64,000 bases of DNA from contig NZ_BEWB01000011.1 of the NCBI RefSeq assembly GCF_003112555.1, positions 124,001 to 188,000 of the forward strand, in the 5' to 3' direction. Origin of the DNA: Streptomyces coelicoflavus. GTDB taxonomy: Bacteria; Actinomycetota; Actinomycetes; Streptomycetales; Streptomycetaceae. The notes beneath the pieces are model-generated. The model ran no database searches. It worked only from the letters and a program-made list of their open reading frames with translations, and had not been told where the DNA came from. The stretch's first letter is position 1. Each line of letters begins with the position of its first letter. This document shows, one piece after another, positions 50,480 to 58,793 of the stretch. The position numbers and the translations under genes are program-made.

Positions 50480-51424
50480 GTGCTGGAAGAAGTCGAGCGC
50501 TGGCTGAACGCACGCTCCTGGTCCGCCGGGGACCGGACCGTCCGGCAGCTCCTGTCCGCCAAGCACGCCACCGGGCAGTCGGTCAGCGTGGTGCTGCCCG
50601 CCCTGGACGAGGAGGCGACGGTCGGGGACATCGTCACGGTGATCCGGCGGGAGCTGATGCTCCGGGTCCCGCTCGTCGACGAGCTCGTGGTCGTGGACTC
50701 CGGGTCGAGCGACCGTACGTCGGAGGTGGCCGCGGCGGCGGGTGCCCGCGTCGTGCACCGGGACACGATCCTGCCCCGCATCCCCGCCGTGCCGGGCAAG
50801 GGCGAGGTGCTGTGGCGGTCGCTGCTGGTCACCGGCGGGGACATCGTCTGCTTCGTCGACGCCGACCTGCGCGACTTCTCCGCCGACTTCGTCTCCGGGA
50901 TCGTGGGCCCACTGCTCACCGACCCGGACGTGCACCTCGTCAAGGCCATGTACGACCGTCCGCTCGGCGGGGCGGCCGGGCAGGGCGGCCGGGTCACGGA
51001 GCTGGTGGCACGCCCGCTGCTCAACCTGCACTGGCCGCTGCTGGCCGGCTTCGTCCAGCCGCTGGGCGGCGAGTACGCGGCCCGCCGCTCCCTGCTGGAA
51101 CGGCTGCCCTTCCCGGTCGGCTACGGCGTCGAGCTGGGCATGCTGGTCGACGCCCTGCACCTGGTCGGCCTGGACGCGCTCGCGCAGGTGGACGTCGGGG
51201 TCCGCGTCCACCGCCACCAGGACGGCCGGGCGCTGGGCCGGATGGCCGCCGCGATCTACCGCACCGCCCAGCTGCGGCTGGCCCGCGGCCACCTGGTCCG
51301 GCCGACGCTCACCCAGTTCGAACGCGGCGCCGACGGCTTCGAGCCGCGCACCTACGCGGTGGACACCGAGGAACGGCCCCCGATGACGGAGATCGCGGAG
51401 TACGCGGCCCGGAAGGCGGCCTGA
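50480..51424 (+). CDS. gpgS: Glucosyl-3-phosphoglycerate synthase
   Basis: 314 residues from the GTG at 50480 with AAGGAGA upstream. GT81 family: SVVLPALDEEATVGDIVTVI, ELVVVDSGSSDRT, a nucleotide-sugar DxD-type site CFVDADLRDF, VKAMYDRP, and PLGGEYAARRSLLERLPFPVGYGVELG. It joins glucose from UDP- or ADP-glucose to 3-phosphoglycerate. In mycobacteria this starts methylglucose lipopolysaccharide; in Streptomyces the use may be a compatible solute. It lies across from the metM operon and close to trehalose genes. Confidence 0.9.
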   Translation: MLEEVERWLNARSWSAGDRTVRQLLSAKHATGQSVSVVLPALDEEATVGDIVTVIRRELMLRVPLVDELVVVDSGSSDRTSEVAAAAGARVVHRDTILPRIPAVPGKGEVLWRSLLVTGGDIVCFVDADLRDFSADFVSGIVGPLLTDPDVHLVKAMYDRPLGGAAGQGGRVTELVARPLLNLHWPLLAGFVQPLGGEYAARRSLLERLPFPVGYGVELGMLVDALHLVGLDALAQVDVGVRVHRHQDGRALGRMAAAIYRTAQLRLARGHLVRPTLTQFERGADGFEPRTYAVDTEERPPMTEIAEYAARKAA

Positions 51425-51434
51425 CCCCCGGTTC

Positions 51435-52178
51435 TCAGCCGGGGACGCCGTCCGACCAGCGCCACCGGCCGCCGGAGTCCCGCTCACAGGTCAGGTACTC
51501 GCCGCCGCGGCCGTGAGTGCTCAGGCCCCGGTGCTTCTTGGCGCAGAACTGGCCGTCGGCGTAGCAGTTGCCGGCCGGGCTCATCAGCTCGCAGACGCCG
51601 GAGCCGCCGCCCGAGCCGCCACCGGTGCCGCCGCCCCCGCTCGTGCCGCCGGTGCCGTCGGCCCGGGTCTTCGAGGGCTCCGGGGTCGGCTTCGGGGTCG
51701 GCTTCGGCGTGTGCAGCAGGCGCCCGGCGCAGTCGCGGCCGTCACGGGGGATGGTGAACGCCACGTCGAAGGAGGGGTTGGTGTCGGCGGAGTCGTCGAC
51801 CTGTTCGCACACCTCTTCGCTCGGCCCGTAGGAGGAGGCCTGCTTCCCGCCGCCGGCCAGAGACAGTCCGGTGCCCTGGAGGTAGACGGCGTAGTCGAGT
51901 CCCTTCCCGTCGGCCACGGCGATGGCCGAGCCGAGAACGGCACCCGTCTGATCGCTCATCGTCACCGCTGAGGGAGTGGGGGACGCCTCGGGGGTCGGGC
52001 TGCTGCTCGGCGTCGCGGTGGCGGTCGCGGTGGCCGCCGTGGCTGTCCCCGCCCCCTTCGTGCTCGCGCCGCCGCCGTCGCCGCAGCCCGCCAGGGCCAG
52101 CGCGCAGGCCGCGATCAGGGCCGCCGGGGCGACGAGTCCGCTCCCGCGCCGGTGTCGCGTGTGTATGCGTATGGGCAT
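51435..52178 (-). CDS. Secreted lipoprotein of unknown function
   Basis: 247 residues from the ATG at 52178 (MPIRIHTRHRRG). Signal peptide with a lipobox LALAGC, then a Thr/Ala/Pro/Ser-rich wall-crossing linker, a globular middle (MSDQTGAVLGSAIAVADGKGLDYAVYLQGTG...EEVCEQVDDS...RDCAGRLL), a Pro-Lys-Thr repeat hinge, a long Gly-Ser linker and a Cys-rich end (CELMSPAGNCYADGQFCAKKHRG...LTCERD). Six or more Cys suggest disulfides outside the cell. Converges with gpgS. No family recognised. Confidence 0.7.
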   Translation of the reverse strand: MPIRIHTRHRRGSGLVAPAALIAACALALAGCGDGGGASTKGAGTATAATATATATPSSSPTPEASPTPSAVTMSDQTGAVLGSAIAVADGKGLDYAVYLQGTGLSLAGGGKQASSYGPSEEVCEQVDDSADTNPSFDVAFTIPRDGRDCAGRLLHTPKPTPKPTPEPSKTRADGTGGTSGGGGTGGGSGGGSGVCELMSPAGNCYADGQFCAKKHRGLSTHGRGGEYLTCERDSGGRWRWSDGVPG

Positions 52179-52324
52179 GGTTCGCCCGCCCCCCAAGAAG
52201 TTGAAATGTGCACCGCACATCCTCGGCCCGTTCACAGTTCCCACACAAGACGCGTGACCGAATCGCAGCCGGGGTGACAGCGGGGAACGTTTGAGGTTCG
52301 GGGGGCCGGGCTAGGTTGAGGCGT

Positions 52325-53737
52325 ATGGCTTCAAGCTTCGGTGCTGCTCAGGTGCTGGTCGCCTCCAACCGGGGACCGGTCTCGTACGAGGTGCGGGAGG
52401 ACGGGTCGCTGCACGCCAAGCGGGGCGGTGGCGGGCTGGTCTCGGGGCTGTCGGCCATCGGGCCGGACGCGGGCGCGCTGTGGGTGTGCTCGGCGCTCGG
52501 CGACGGCGACCGCGAGGCGGTGCGGCGCGGGGTCGGCGAGGACGGCGTACGGATGCTGGACGTGCCGGCCGACGTGCACGCGGACGCGTACAACGGGATC
52601 GCCAACTCGGTGCTGTGGTTCGTGCACCACATGCTGTACCAGACGCCCCTGGAGCCGGTCTTCGACGCGGAGTTCCGGCGGCAGTGGGCCTCCTACGAGG
52701 CGTACAACCGGGCGTTCGCCGAGGCACTGGCCGAGGAGGCGGCCGAGGGCGCGGTCGCGATCGTGCAGGACTACCACCTGACGCTGGTGCCGGGGATGCT
52801 GCGCGAGCTGCGCCCGGACCTCCGGATCGGCCACTTCTCGCACACGCCCTGGGCCCCGGTCGACTACTTCCGGCTGCTGCCGGACGACATCGCCGAGCAG
52901 GTGCTGCGCGGGATGCTGGGCGCCGACCGGCTCGGGTTCCTCACCCGGCGCTGGGCCGACGCGTTCACCGCCTGCTGCGACGCGGTGGTGGGCGGGCTCG
53001 GCGGCACGGAGATCGGCGTGCACGGGCTCGGCGCCGACGGGGACTTCCTGCGGGGGCGGTCGCACGAGGCGGACGTCGAGGAGCGGATGGCGGCGCTGCG
53101 GGAGGAGATCGGCACCGCGCCGGAAGGCGGGGCGCGCCGCACGATCGTGCGGGTGGACCGCACCGAGCTGTCCAAGAACATCGTGCGGGGGCTGCTGGCC
53201 TACCGGGAACTGCTGGCCGGGCGCCCGGAGTGGCGCGAGCGGGTCGTGCACGTCGCGTTCGCCTACCCCTCGCGGCAGGATCTCGCCGTGTACCGGGAGT
53301 ACACGGCCGAGGTGGAGCGGGTCGCGCACGCGGTCAACGAGGAGTTCGGCACACCGGGGTGGACGCCGGTCGTGCTGAACCTGAAGGACGACTTCGCGCG
53401 GTCGCTGGCGGCGTACCGGCTGGCGGACGTGGCGCTGGTCAACCCCGTCCGGGACGGGATGAACCTGGTCGCGAAGGAGGTGCCGCTCGTCTCCGACGCG
53501 GGGTGTGCGCTGGTGCTGTCGCGGGAGGCGGGGGCGTACGAGGAGCTGGGCCGGGACGCGGTGGTGGTGAACCCGTACGACGTGGTGGGGACGGCGGACG
53601 CGTTGCACGAGGCGCTCGGCCTGCCGGCGGGGGAACGGGCCGAACGGTCGAAGCGGCTGGCGGCCGCCGGCACCGCGCTGCCCCCGGCCCGGTGGTTCCT
53701 GGAGCAGCTGGAGGCGCTGCGGGCGAACCGTCCGTGA
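52325..53737 (+). CDS. otsA: Trehalose-6-phosphate synthase
   Basis: 470 residues from the ATG at 52325; a TTG three codons upstream is less likely. GT20 family: VLVASNRGPVSYE, KRGGGGLVSGL (substrate loop), the AIVQDYHLTLVPGMLRELRPDLRIGHFSHTPWAP segment, and the nucleotide site LVNPVRDGMNLVAKEVPLVSD. It joins UDP-glucose and glucose-6-phosphate. Its partner phosphatase otsB is convergent, with 7 bases between stops, so the two are made from opposing promoters. Confidence 0.95.
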   Translation: MASSFGAAQVLVASNRGPVSYEVREDGSLHAKRGGGGLVSGLSAIGPDAGALWVCSALGDGDREAVRRGVGEDGVRMLDVPADVHADAYNGIANSVLWFVHHMLYQTPLEPVFDAEFRRQWASYEAYNRAFAEALAEEAAEGAVAIVQDYHLTLVPGMLRELRPDLRIGHFSHTPWAPVDYFRLLPDDIAEQVLRGMLGADRLGFLTRRWADAFTACCDAVVGGLGGTEIGVHGLGADGDFLRGRSHEADVEERMAALREEIGTAPEGGARRTIVRVDRTELSKNIVRGLLAYRELLAGRPEWRERVVHVAFAYPSRQDLAVYREYTAEVERVAHAVNEEFGTPGWTPVVLNLKDDFARSLAAYRLADVALVNPVRDGMNLVAKEVPLVSDAGCALVLSREAGAYEELGRDAVVVNPYDVVGTADALHEALGLPAGERAERSKRLAAAGTALPPARWFLEQLEALRANRP

Positions 53738-53744
53738 CGTCGTC

Positions 53745-54617
53745 TCAGGCCAGTCGGTGCGCGAGGGCCGCCAGAAGGGCGACCACTCCGGCCGGGCCGG
53801 GCACCTCGACGTCCGCGCGCTTCCTCAGTTCCGTGACCTCGTCGCTGGCGCTGCACACCAGGAGGCCCGGGGTGCCCTCGGTGCGGAGGGTGTCGACGGC
53901 CGCGTAGGCCGGGAGGTCGCCGAGGTCGTCGCCGGCGAAGAGGACGGAGCCGGCGCCCAGGGAGTGGACGTACGACCTGAGGGCGGCGCCCTTGTCCATG
54001 CCGGGCGGGCGCAGTTCCAGCACCATGCGGCCGGGTTCGACGATCAGGCCGTGGCGGGCGGCCAGGTCGGCGAGGGGGGCGCGCAGGGCGTCGAAGGCGG
54101 CCTGCGGGTCGGGGGCGCGGCGGGTGTGGACGGCGACCGCGTGGCCCTTGTCCTCCGTCCAGGTGCCCTGCCCGGCGGACCCGGACCGCTCCAGCAGCCC
54201 CGGCAGCGCGGCGCGGACGGCGGCGACGCCGGGGTGCGGTTCCGGTGTGGTGAGGGTGCCGGTGGCGGCGTCCCAGCGCTCGGCGCCGTAGTGGCCGAGG
54301 ACGACGAGGCGGTCGAGGCCGGGGACGTCCGCGAAGCCGCCGTGGTGGACGGCGACCTCGGCGGGGCGGCCGGTGATCACGGCGATCGAGGCGACCTTCG
54401 GGGCCAGGGCGGCGAGCGCCGGTACGGCCCCGGGGTGGGCGCGGGCCCGGTCGGGGTCGGGCACGATCGGGGCGAGCGTGCCGTCGAAGTCGAGCGCGAC
54501 CACCGCGCGGCCGGGCTCGGCGAGGAGGGCGTCCAGCCCTTCGCGTCCGGCGGCCGTCGCGGGCGTCGGCAGGGGGTGTGGGGAGTCGTCTCGGGTGGAG
54601 TCCTGGTGGCTGCCCAT
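53745..54617 (-). CDS. otsB: Trehalose-6-phosphate phosphatase
   Basis: 290 residues. HAD motif I is VVALDFDGTLAP (Asp43, Asp45). Motif II VITGRPAE, the YGAERWDA loop, GHAVAVHTRRAPD, ELRPPGMDKGAAL (Lys), and VLFAGDDLGDLPAYAAV complete the trehalose-phosphatase pattern. It removes phosphate from trehalose-6-phosphate in the cytoplasm. The natural upstream region is occupied by the 192-bp element at 54641-54832, whose end lies only 24 bases before the start, so the promoter may be inside the element. Confidence 0.95.
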   Translation of the reverse strand: MGSHQDSTRDDSPHPLPTPATAAGREGLDALLAEPGRAVVALDFDGTLAPIVPDPDRARAHPGAVPALAALAPKVASIAVITGRPAEVAVHHGGFADVPGLDRLVVLGHYGAERWDAATGTLTTPEPHPGVAAVRAALPGLLERSGSAGQGTWTEDKGHAVAVHTRRAPDPQAAFDALRAPLADLAARHGLIVEPGRMVLELRPPGMDKGAALRSYVHSLGAGSVLFAGDDLGDLPAYAAVDTLRTEGTPGLLVCSASDEVTELRKRADVEVPGPAGVVALLAALAHRLA

Positions 54618-54640
54618 ACGGCGAACCTATCCCGCCGGGG

Positions 54641-54832
54641 CTCAGGGGGTGTCGTTCGGATCAGGACGGCTCCGGGCGACGGTGCCTTGTTGCCGGCCCG
54701 AGCGGGGTCTGGTGCGTGCAGCTGCAAGGCGGAGGAGGGCGACAGGGCGGAGCCCTGGCAACCGACGACAACGCCGCAGATGTGCGTGCCAGACCCCGCG
54801 ACCCCGGCAGGATCCGAACGACACCCCCTGAG
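54641..54832. mobile_element. MITE-like 192-bp element with perfect 22-bp terminal inverted repeats
   Basis: The left end starts CTCAGGGGGTGTCGTTCGG (54641-54662) and the right end (54811-54832) is its exact inverse complement over 22 bp. Inside, a second pair GCGGGGTCTGG (54702-54712) and CCAGACCCCGC (54789-54799) is exact over 11 bp. No reading frame for a transposase fits. I recognise near-identical sequence from other Streptomyces. No certain target-site duplication can be defined. It lies between otsB and the DUF3263 gene. Confidence 0.7.
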
Positions 54833-54838
54833 GCAACC

Positions 54839-55072
54839 TCAGCGCTCCGCGCGGCGCGACTCCCGTATCCGGCGCAGGCGGTTGACCGTCACCGGGTCGC
54901 AGGCCAGGGCGCGGGGGTCGTCCAGGAGGGCGTTGAGGAGCTGGTAGTAGCGGACGGGGGCCAGGCCCAGCTCCTCGCGGACGGCGCGCTCCTTGGCGCC
55001 GGGGCCGGAGAAGCCCCGGCGCTCCAGCGCGAGGATGCTCCGCTCCCGCTCGGCCAGCTCTCCCAGGTCCAT
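54839..55072 (-). CDS. DUF3263 small helix-turn-helix-like protein
   Basis: 77 residues from the ATG at 55072. MDLGELAERERSILALERRGFSGPGAKERAVREELGLAPVRYYQLLNALLDDPRALACDPVTVNRLRRIRESRR is the typical DUF3263 sequence, which resembles a helix-turn-helix with RYYQLLNALLD as the conserved motif. No ribosome site is visible. It lies next to the sugar-binding protein gene on the same strand, 38 bases after its stop. Function unknown; a small DNA-binding or sigma-like role is possible. Confidence 0.85.
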   Translation of the reverse strand: MDLGELAERERSILALERRGFSGPGAKERAVREELGLAPVRYYQLLNALLDDPRALACDPVTVNRLRRIRESRRAER

Positions 55073-55110
55073 GTACGCCAACGTAACGCCCGCCACCGAC
55101 AACGCGGCCG

Positions 55111-56376
55111 CTACTCCGCGCTGCCGGCCCGCATCGCGGTCGCCTGGATCTCGCCGAGGACCTCCCCGGGGTTGCCGCCGGGGGCGACCGCCTCGCCGAT
55201 GTGCTTCTTGACGTCCGCGCTGACCGAGGCCCAGGAGGTCTTGCCGACCGGGTACAGCTGGGAGAGCAGCAGCTCGTCCAGGAACGGCTTGAGCTTCTTG
55301 TCCTCCGGCGCGGTGCTCATGGTCTGGGAGGCGGAGGTGGTCACGGGCAGCAGGCCGTACTCGCGGGAGAAGTCGAGGACGTTCTCCTCGCTGTAGACGA
55401 AGTCGAGGAAGTCGCCGATCTCCTCCTGGTGGCCGTTCTTCTTGAAGGCCGTCATCCAGTCGGAGACACCGAGGGTGTTCCTGCTCTCGCCGTCGGCGCC
55501 CGGGGTGGTCACCATGCCGTACTTGACGCCCTTGTCGGAGGCCGCCTTCATCAGTGAGGGGTGTCCGTTGAGCATGCCGACGTCGCCGTCCGCGAAGGCG
55601 TCGAAGGCCGCGGCGCGGTTGAGCTTGCCGGGGGCCACGGGCCCGGTGAGGCCCTTGCCGACCAGTTCGTCGCGCAGCCAGGTGAAGGTGGTGACGTTCT
55701 GCGGGGAGTCGATGGAGTAGGTGCCGACGTCGTCGGTGTAGCCGCCCCCGCCGCTGAGCATCCACTGCATCGTCTCGGCCGGGGCCTCCTCGGGGCCCAG
55801 CGGCAGGGCGTACGGGTACTTCACGCCCTTGTCCTTGAGCGCCTCGGCGGCCTCGGCGAGGTCGTCCCAGGACTTGGGCGGGGTGACGCCGGCCTCGCTG
55901 AAGAGGGTCTTGTTGTAGAAGAGCACCCGGGTGGAGGCCGCGAAGGGCAGCCCGTACTGCACGCCGTTGACCTGGCCGGCGCCGGCCAGCTGGGAGACGA
56001 AGTCGGCCTGGACCGGGATGGAGAGCACGTCGTCGGCCCGGTAGAGCAGGTCCTTGTCGGCGTAGTCGGAGTAGGCGCCGATCTGGGCCATGTCGGGCGC
56101 CTTGCCCGCCTCGACCATCTCGCGGACCTTGCGGTCGACGTCGTTCCACGAGTAGACGGTGACGTCCACGTGCACGTCGGGGTTCTTGGCCTCGTAGGAC
56201 TTGACCAGCTCGTCCCAGTACTTCTGGGAGCTGTTCTCCTTGCTGTCGCCGTAGTCGGCGGCGACGAGCCTCAGGGTCACCCCGTCGGAGTCGCCGGTCA
56301 GCCCGCAGCCGCCGAGGACCGCCGTCATGCCCAGTGCGGACACCACCGCGATCGTTCCTGTCCTACGCCGCTGCAC
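55111..56376 (-). CDS. Sugar ABC transporter substrate-binding lipoprotein
   Basis: 421 residues from the GTG at 56376 (VQRRRTGTIAVVSALG); a TTG four codons earlier is possible. Lipobox LGGC near 24-27. The rest follows the sugar-binding (cluster B/MalE) fold: YWDELVKSYEAKNPDVHVDVTVYSWNDVDRKVREMVEAGKAPDMAQIGAYSDYA, PFAASTRVLFYNKTLFSEAGVTPPKSWDDL, and DGDVGMLNGHPSLMKAASDKG. No permease or ATPase gene is adjacent, so it is an orphan. It is divergent from nagK; the two DasR sites lie between, so amino-sugar capture is likely. Confidence 0.85.
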   Translation of the reverse strand: MQRRRTGTIAVVSALGMTAVLGGCGLTGDSDGVTLRLVAADYGDSKENSSQKYWDELVKSYEAKNPDVHVDVTVYSWNDVDRKVREMVEAGKAPDMAQIGAYSDYADKDLLYRADDVLSIPVQADFVSQLAGAGQVNGVQYGLPFAASTRVLFYNKTLFSEAGVTPPKSWDDLAEAAEALKDKGVKYPYALPLGPEEAPAETMQWMLSGGGGYTDDVGTYSIDSPQNVTTFTWLRDELVGKGLTGPVAPGKLNRAAAFDAFADGDVGMLNGHPSLMKAASDKGVKYGMVTTPGADGESRNTLGVSDWMTAFKKNGHQEEIGDFLDFVYSEENVLDFSREYGLLPVTTSASQTMSTAPEDKKLKPFLDELLLSQLYPVGKTSWASVSADVKKHIGEAVAPGGNPGEVLGEIQATAMRAGSAE

Positions 56377-56423
56377 CCTGTTCCCCAACCCTGACTGCTC
56401 GTTCGTGCGTTCGCTTAGCGGAT

Positions 56424-56439
56424 TAAGGTCTACACCACC
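56424..56439. promoter_or_regulatory. DasR site (dre) 1, weaker
   Basis: TAAGGTCTACACCACC matches about 11 of 16 positions of the dre consensus. It lies between the sugar-binding lipoprotein and nagK, 18 bp from the stronger second site. Confidence 0.5.
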
Positions 56440-56441
56440 GC

Positions 56442-56457
56442 AGTGGACTAGACCTCT
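56442..56457. promoter_or_regulatory. DasR site (dre) 2, strong
   Basis: AGTGGACTAGACCTCT matches 14 of 16 positions of A(C/G)TGGTCTAGACCA(C/G)T. It ends 27 bases before the nagK GTG. From memory, the nagKA promoter of S. coelicolor is a known DasR target. Confidence 0.8.
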
Positions 56458-56484
56458 CCCGGGTGTACGGGCCACACTGTCCCC

Positions 56485-57504
56485 GTGAGACATGTCATCG
56501 CCCTCGATGTGGGCGGCACCGGGATGAAGGCCGCCCTGGCGGGGCCTGGGGGCGAGCTGCTGCACCAGGCGCGCCGGGCCACCGGCCGTGAGCGGGGGCC
56601 CGAGGCGGTCGTCGCGGGCATCCTGGACTTCGCCGCCGAACTGCGGGCCTACGGCGCGGACCGGTTCGGCGAGCCGGCCAGTGCCGCCGGCGTCGCCGTC
56701 CCCGGCATCGTCGACGCCGAGCGGGGCGTCGCCGTGTACGCGGCCAACCTCGGCTGGCGCGACGTCCCGCTGCGGGCGCTGCTCGGCGAGCGGCTCGGCG
56801 GCATTCCGGTCGCCCTCGGGCACGACGTGCGCACCGGCGGGCTCGCCGAGGGCCGGATCGGCGCCGGGCAGGGCGCCGACCGGTTCCTGTTCGTGCCGCT
56901 GGGCACCGGCATCGCGGGCGCCATCGGCATCGACGGCCGGGTCGAGGCCGGCGCGCACGGCTTCGCGGGCGAGATCGGCCACGTCGTCGTACGCCCCGGC
57001 GGCATCGCCTGTCCGTGCGGGCAGCGCGGCTGCCTGGAGCGGTTCGCGTCCGCGTCGGCGGTCAGCCAGGCGTGGGCCGAGGCGTGCGGCGACCCGGAGG
57101 CGGACGCCGCCGACTGCGCCAAGGCCGTCGAGTCGGGGGACGCCCGCGCGCTCGCCGTGTGGCGGGACGCCGTGGACGCGCTCGCCGACGGGCTGGTCAC
57201 CGCGCTCACCCTGCTGGACCCGCGTGTCCTGATCATCGGTGGCGGCCTCGCCGAGGCGGGGGAAACCTTGTTCACACCGCTGCGGGACGCGGTCCGGCGC
57301 CGCGTCACCTTCCAGAAACTGCCGGAGATCGTCCCCGCCGCACTCGGGGACACCGCCGGCTGCCTGGGTGCCGGGCTGATGGCCTGGGACCTGCTCGACA
57401 CCACTGCTCCGCCCGCACCGCCCGCACCGCCTGCTTCGACTTCCACAGCTTCCACAGCTTCCACGGCTGTCACGGCCGCGACTCCCCCGGAGGTAACCAC
57501 CTGA
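56485..57504 (+). CDS. nagK: ROK-family N-acetylglucosamine kinase
   Basis: 339 residues from the GTG at 56485. ROK family: the phosphate loop DVGGTGMKAAL, VPGIVDAERGVAVYAANLGWRDVPLRALL, GHDVRTGGLAEG, FAGEIGHVVV, and the zinc motif CPCGQRGCLE (from about 176). It phosphorylates GlcNAc to GlcNAc-6-phosphate. The C-terminus carries a Pro-Ala/Ser-Thr repeat tail (APPAPPAPPASTSTASTASTA) beyond the normal end. Its TGA overlaps the nagA ATG (TGATG). Confidence 0.92.
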   Translation: MRHVIALDVGGTGMKAALAGPGGELLHQARRATGRERGPEAVVAGILDFAAELRAYGADRFGEPASAAGVAVPGIVDAERGVAVYAANLGWRDVPLRALLGERLGGIPVALGHDVRTGGLAEGRIGAGQGADRFLFVPLGTGIAGAIGIDGRVEAGAHGFAGEIGHVVVRPGGIACPCGQRGCLERFASASAVSQAWAEACGDPEADAADCAKAVESGDARALAVWRDAVDALADGLVTALTLLDPRVLIIGGGLAEAGETLFTPLRDAVRRRVTFQKLPEIVPAALGDTAGCLGAGLMAWDLLDTTAPPAPPAPPASTSTASTASTAVTAATPPEVTT

Positions 57505-58649
57505 TGGCCCCAAGCAAGGTTCTCGCCGGTGCCCGGGTGGTACTGCCCACCGGGACCGTGGACGACGGCCGCGTGATCGTCGACGGCACGCGGATCGCGG
57601 ACACGGCTCCCCCGCAGGCCGAGACCGTCGACCTGTCGGGCCACTGGGTGGTCCCCGGCTTCGTCGACATCCACAACCACGGCGGCGGCGGCGCCTCCTT
57701 CGCCGGCGGCACGGCCGAGCAGGTCCTGGCCGGCGTCGAGACCCACCGCCGGCACGGCACCACCACGGTGGTCGCCTCCGCCGTCACCGGTGACCTGGAC
57801 TTCCTCGTCCGGCACGCCGGGATGCTCGCCGAGCTGGCGCAGCAGGGCGACATCGTTGGCATCCACTTCGAGGGGCCGTTCATCTCGCCCTGCCGCAAGG
57901 GCGCCCACGACGAGCAGCTGCTGCGCGACCCGGACCCGTCCGAGGTGCGCAAGCTGGTCGACGCGGCGCACGGCCACGCGAAGATGATGACGCTGGCGAC
58001 CGAGCTGCCGGGCGGCCTGGACTCCGTACGGCTGCTGGTCGAGCACGGCGTGATCGCGGCCGTCGGGCACACCGACGCGACGTACGAGCAGACCGTGCAG
58101 GCCATCGACGCGGGCGCCACCGTCGCCACGCACCTCTTCAACGCGATGCCCCCGGTCGGTCACCGCGCGCCGGGCCCCATCACGGCGCTGCTCGAGGACG
58201 AGCGGATCACCGTCGAGCTGATCAACGACGGCACGCACCTCCACCCGGCCGCGTTGCAGCTGGCCTTCCACCACGCGGGCGCGGGCCGGGTCGCCTTCAT
58301 CACCGACGCGATGGACGCGGCCGGTTTCGGCGACGGCCGCTACCGGCTCGGTCCGCTGGACGTCGAGGTCACCGACGGCGTGGCCCGGCTGGTGGAGGGC
58401 GGCTCGATCGCGGGCTCCACGCTCACCCTGGACCGCGCGTTCAAGCGGGCGGTGACCATCGACAGGCTGCCCGTGGAGGACGTCGTCGCGGCGATCTCCG
58501 CCAACCCGGCACGGCTCCTCGGCCTGGACGACCGCGTCGGCTCCCTGGAACCGGGCAAGGACGCCGACCTGGTGGTCCTGGACGACGCCTTCGACCTGGT
58601 GGGCGTCATGCGCCGGGGCGAATGGGTGGTCGATCCCCAACTGGGCTGA
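57504..58649 (+). CDS. nagA: N-acetylglucosamine-6-phosphate deacetylase
   Basis: 381 residues from the ATG at 57504, with GGAGG 10 bases upstream inside the nagK 3' end. Amidohydrolase: VVPGFVDIHNHGGGGASF (His57, His59), GIHFEGPFISPCRKGAHDEQLL (metal Glu), VGHTDATYEQ, THLFNAMPPVGHRAPG, and FITDAMDAAGFGDG (catalytic Asp). It gives glucosamine-6-phosphate and acetate. Translationally coupled to nagK. Its substrate also comes from MurQ (38445-39380), so this is the junction of GlcNAc use and cell-wall recycling. Confidence 0.96.
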   Translation: MAPSKVLAGARVVLPTGTVDDGRVIVDGTRIADTAPPQAETVDLSGHWVVPGFVDIHNHGGGGASFAGGTAEQVLAGVETHRRHGTTTVVASAVTGDLDFLVRHAGMLAELAQQGDIVGIHFEGPFISPCRKGAHDEQLLRDPDPSEVRKLVDAAHGHAKMMTLATELPGGLDSVRLLVEHGVIAAVGHTDATYEQTVQAIDAGATVATHLFNAMPPVGHRAPGPITALLEDERITVELINDGTHLHPAALQLAFHHAGAGRVAFITDAMDAAGFGDGRYRLGPLDVEVTDGVARLVEGGSIAGSTLTLDRAFKRAVTIDRLPVEDVVAAISANPARLLGLDDRVGSLEPGKDADLVVLDDAFDLVGVMRRGEWVVDPQLG

Positions 58650-58793
58650 TCCGTACCCGAGTCCGCTCCGGGGCCGGCCGTCGCCGGTCGGACCCGGGGT
58701 CTGGGCCGACCGCCCGCCGTTTGGCATGATCGTGTCGTGGAGCACAGCCCCACGGGCACACCCAGCCGCACACGATCGGGGGAGGTCGGCACG

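Noticed and set aside
58737..58793. Upstream GTG at 58737 as the PfkB start
   Set aside because: The added 19 residues lack family similarity and a strong GGGGGAGG sits at the right distance from 58794, although a leaderless start cannot be excluded.
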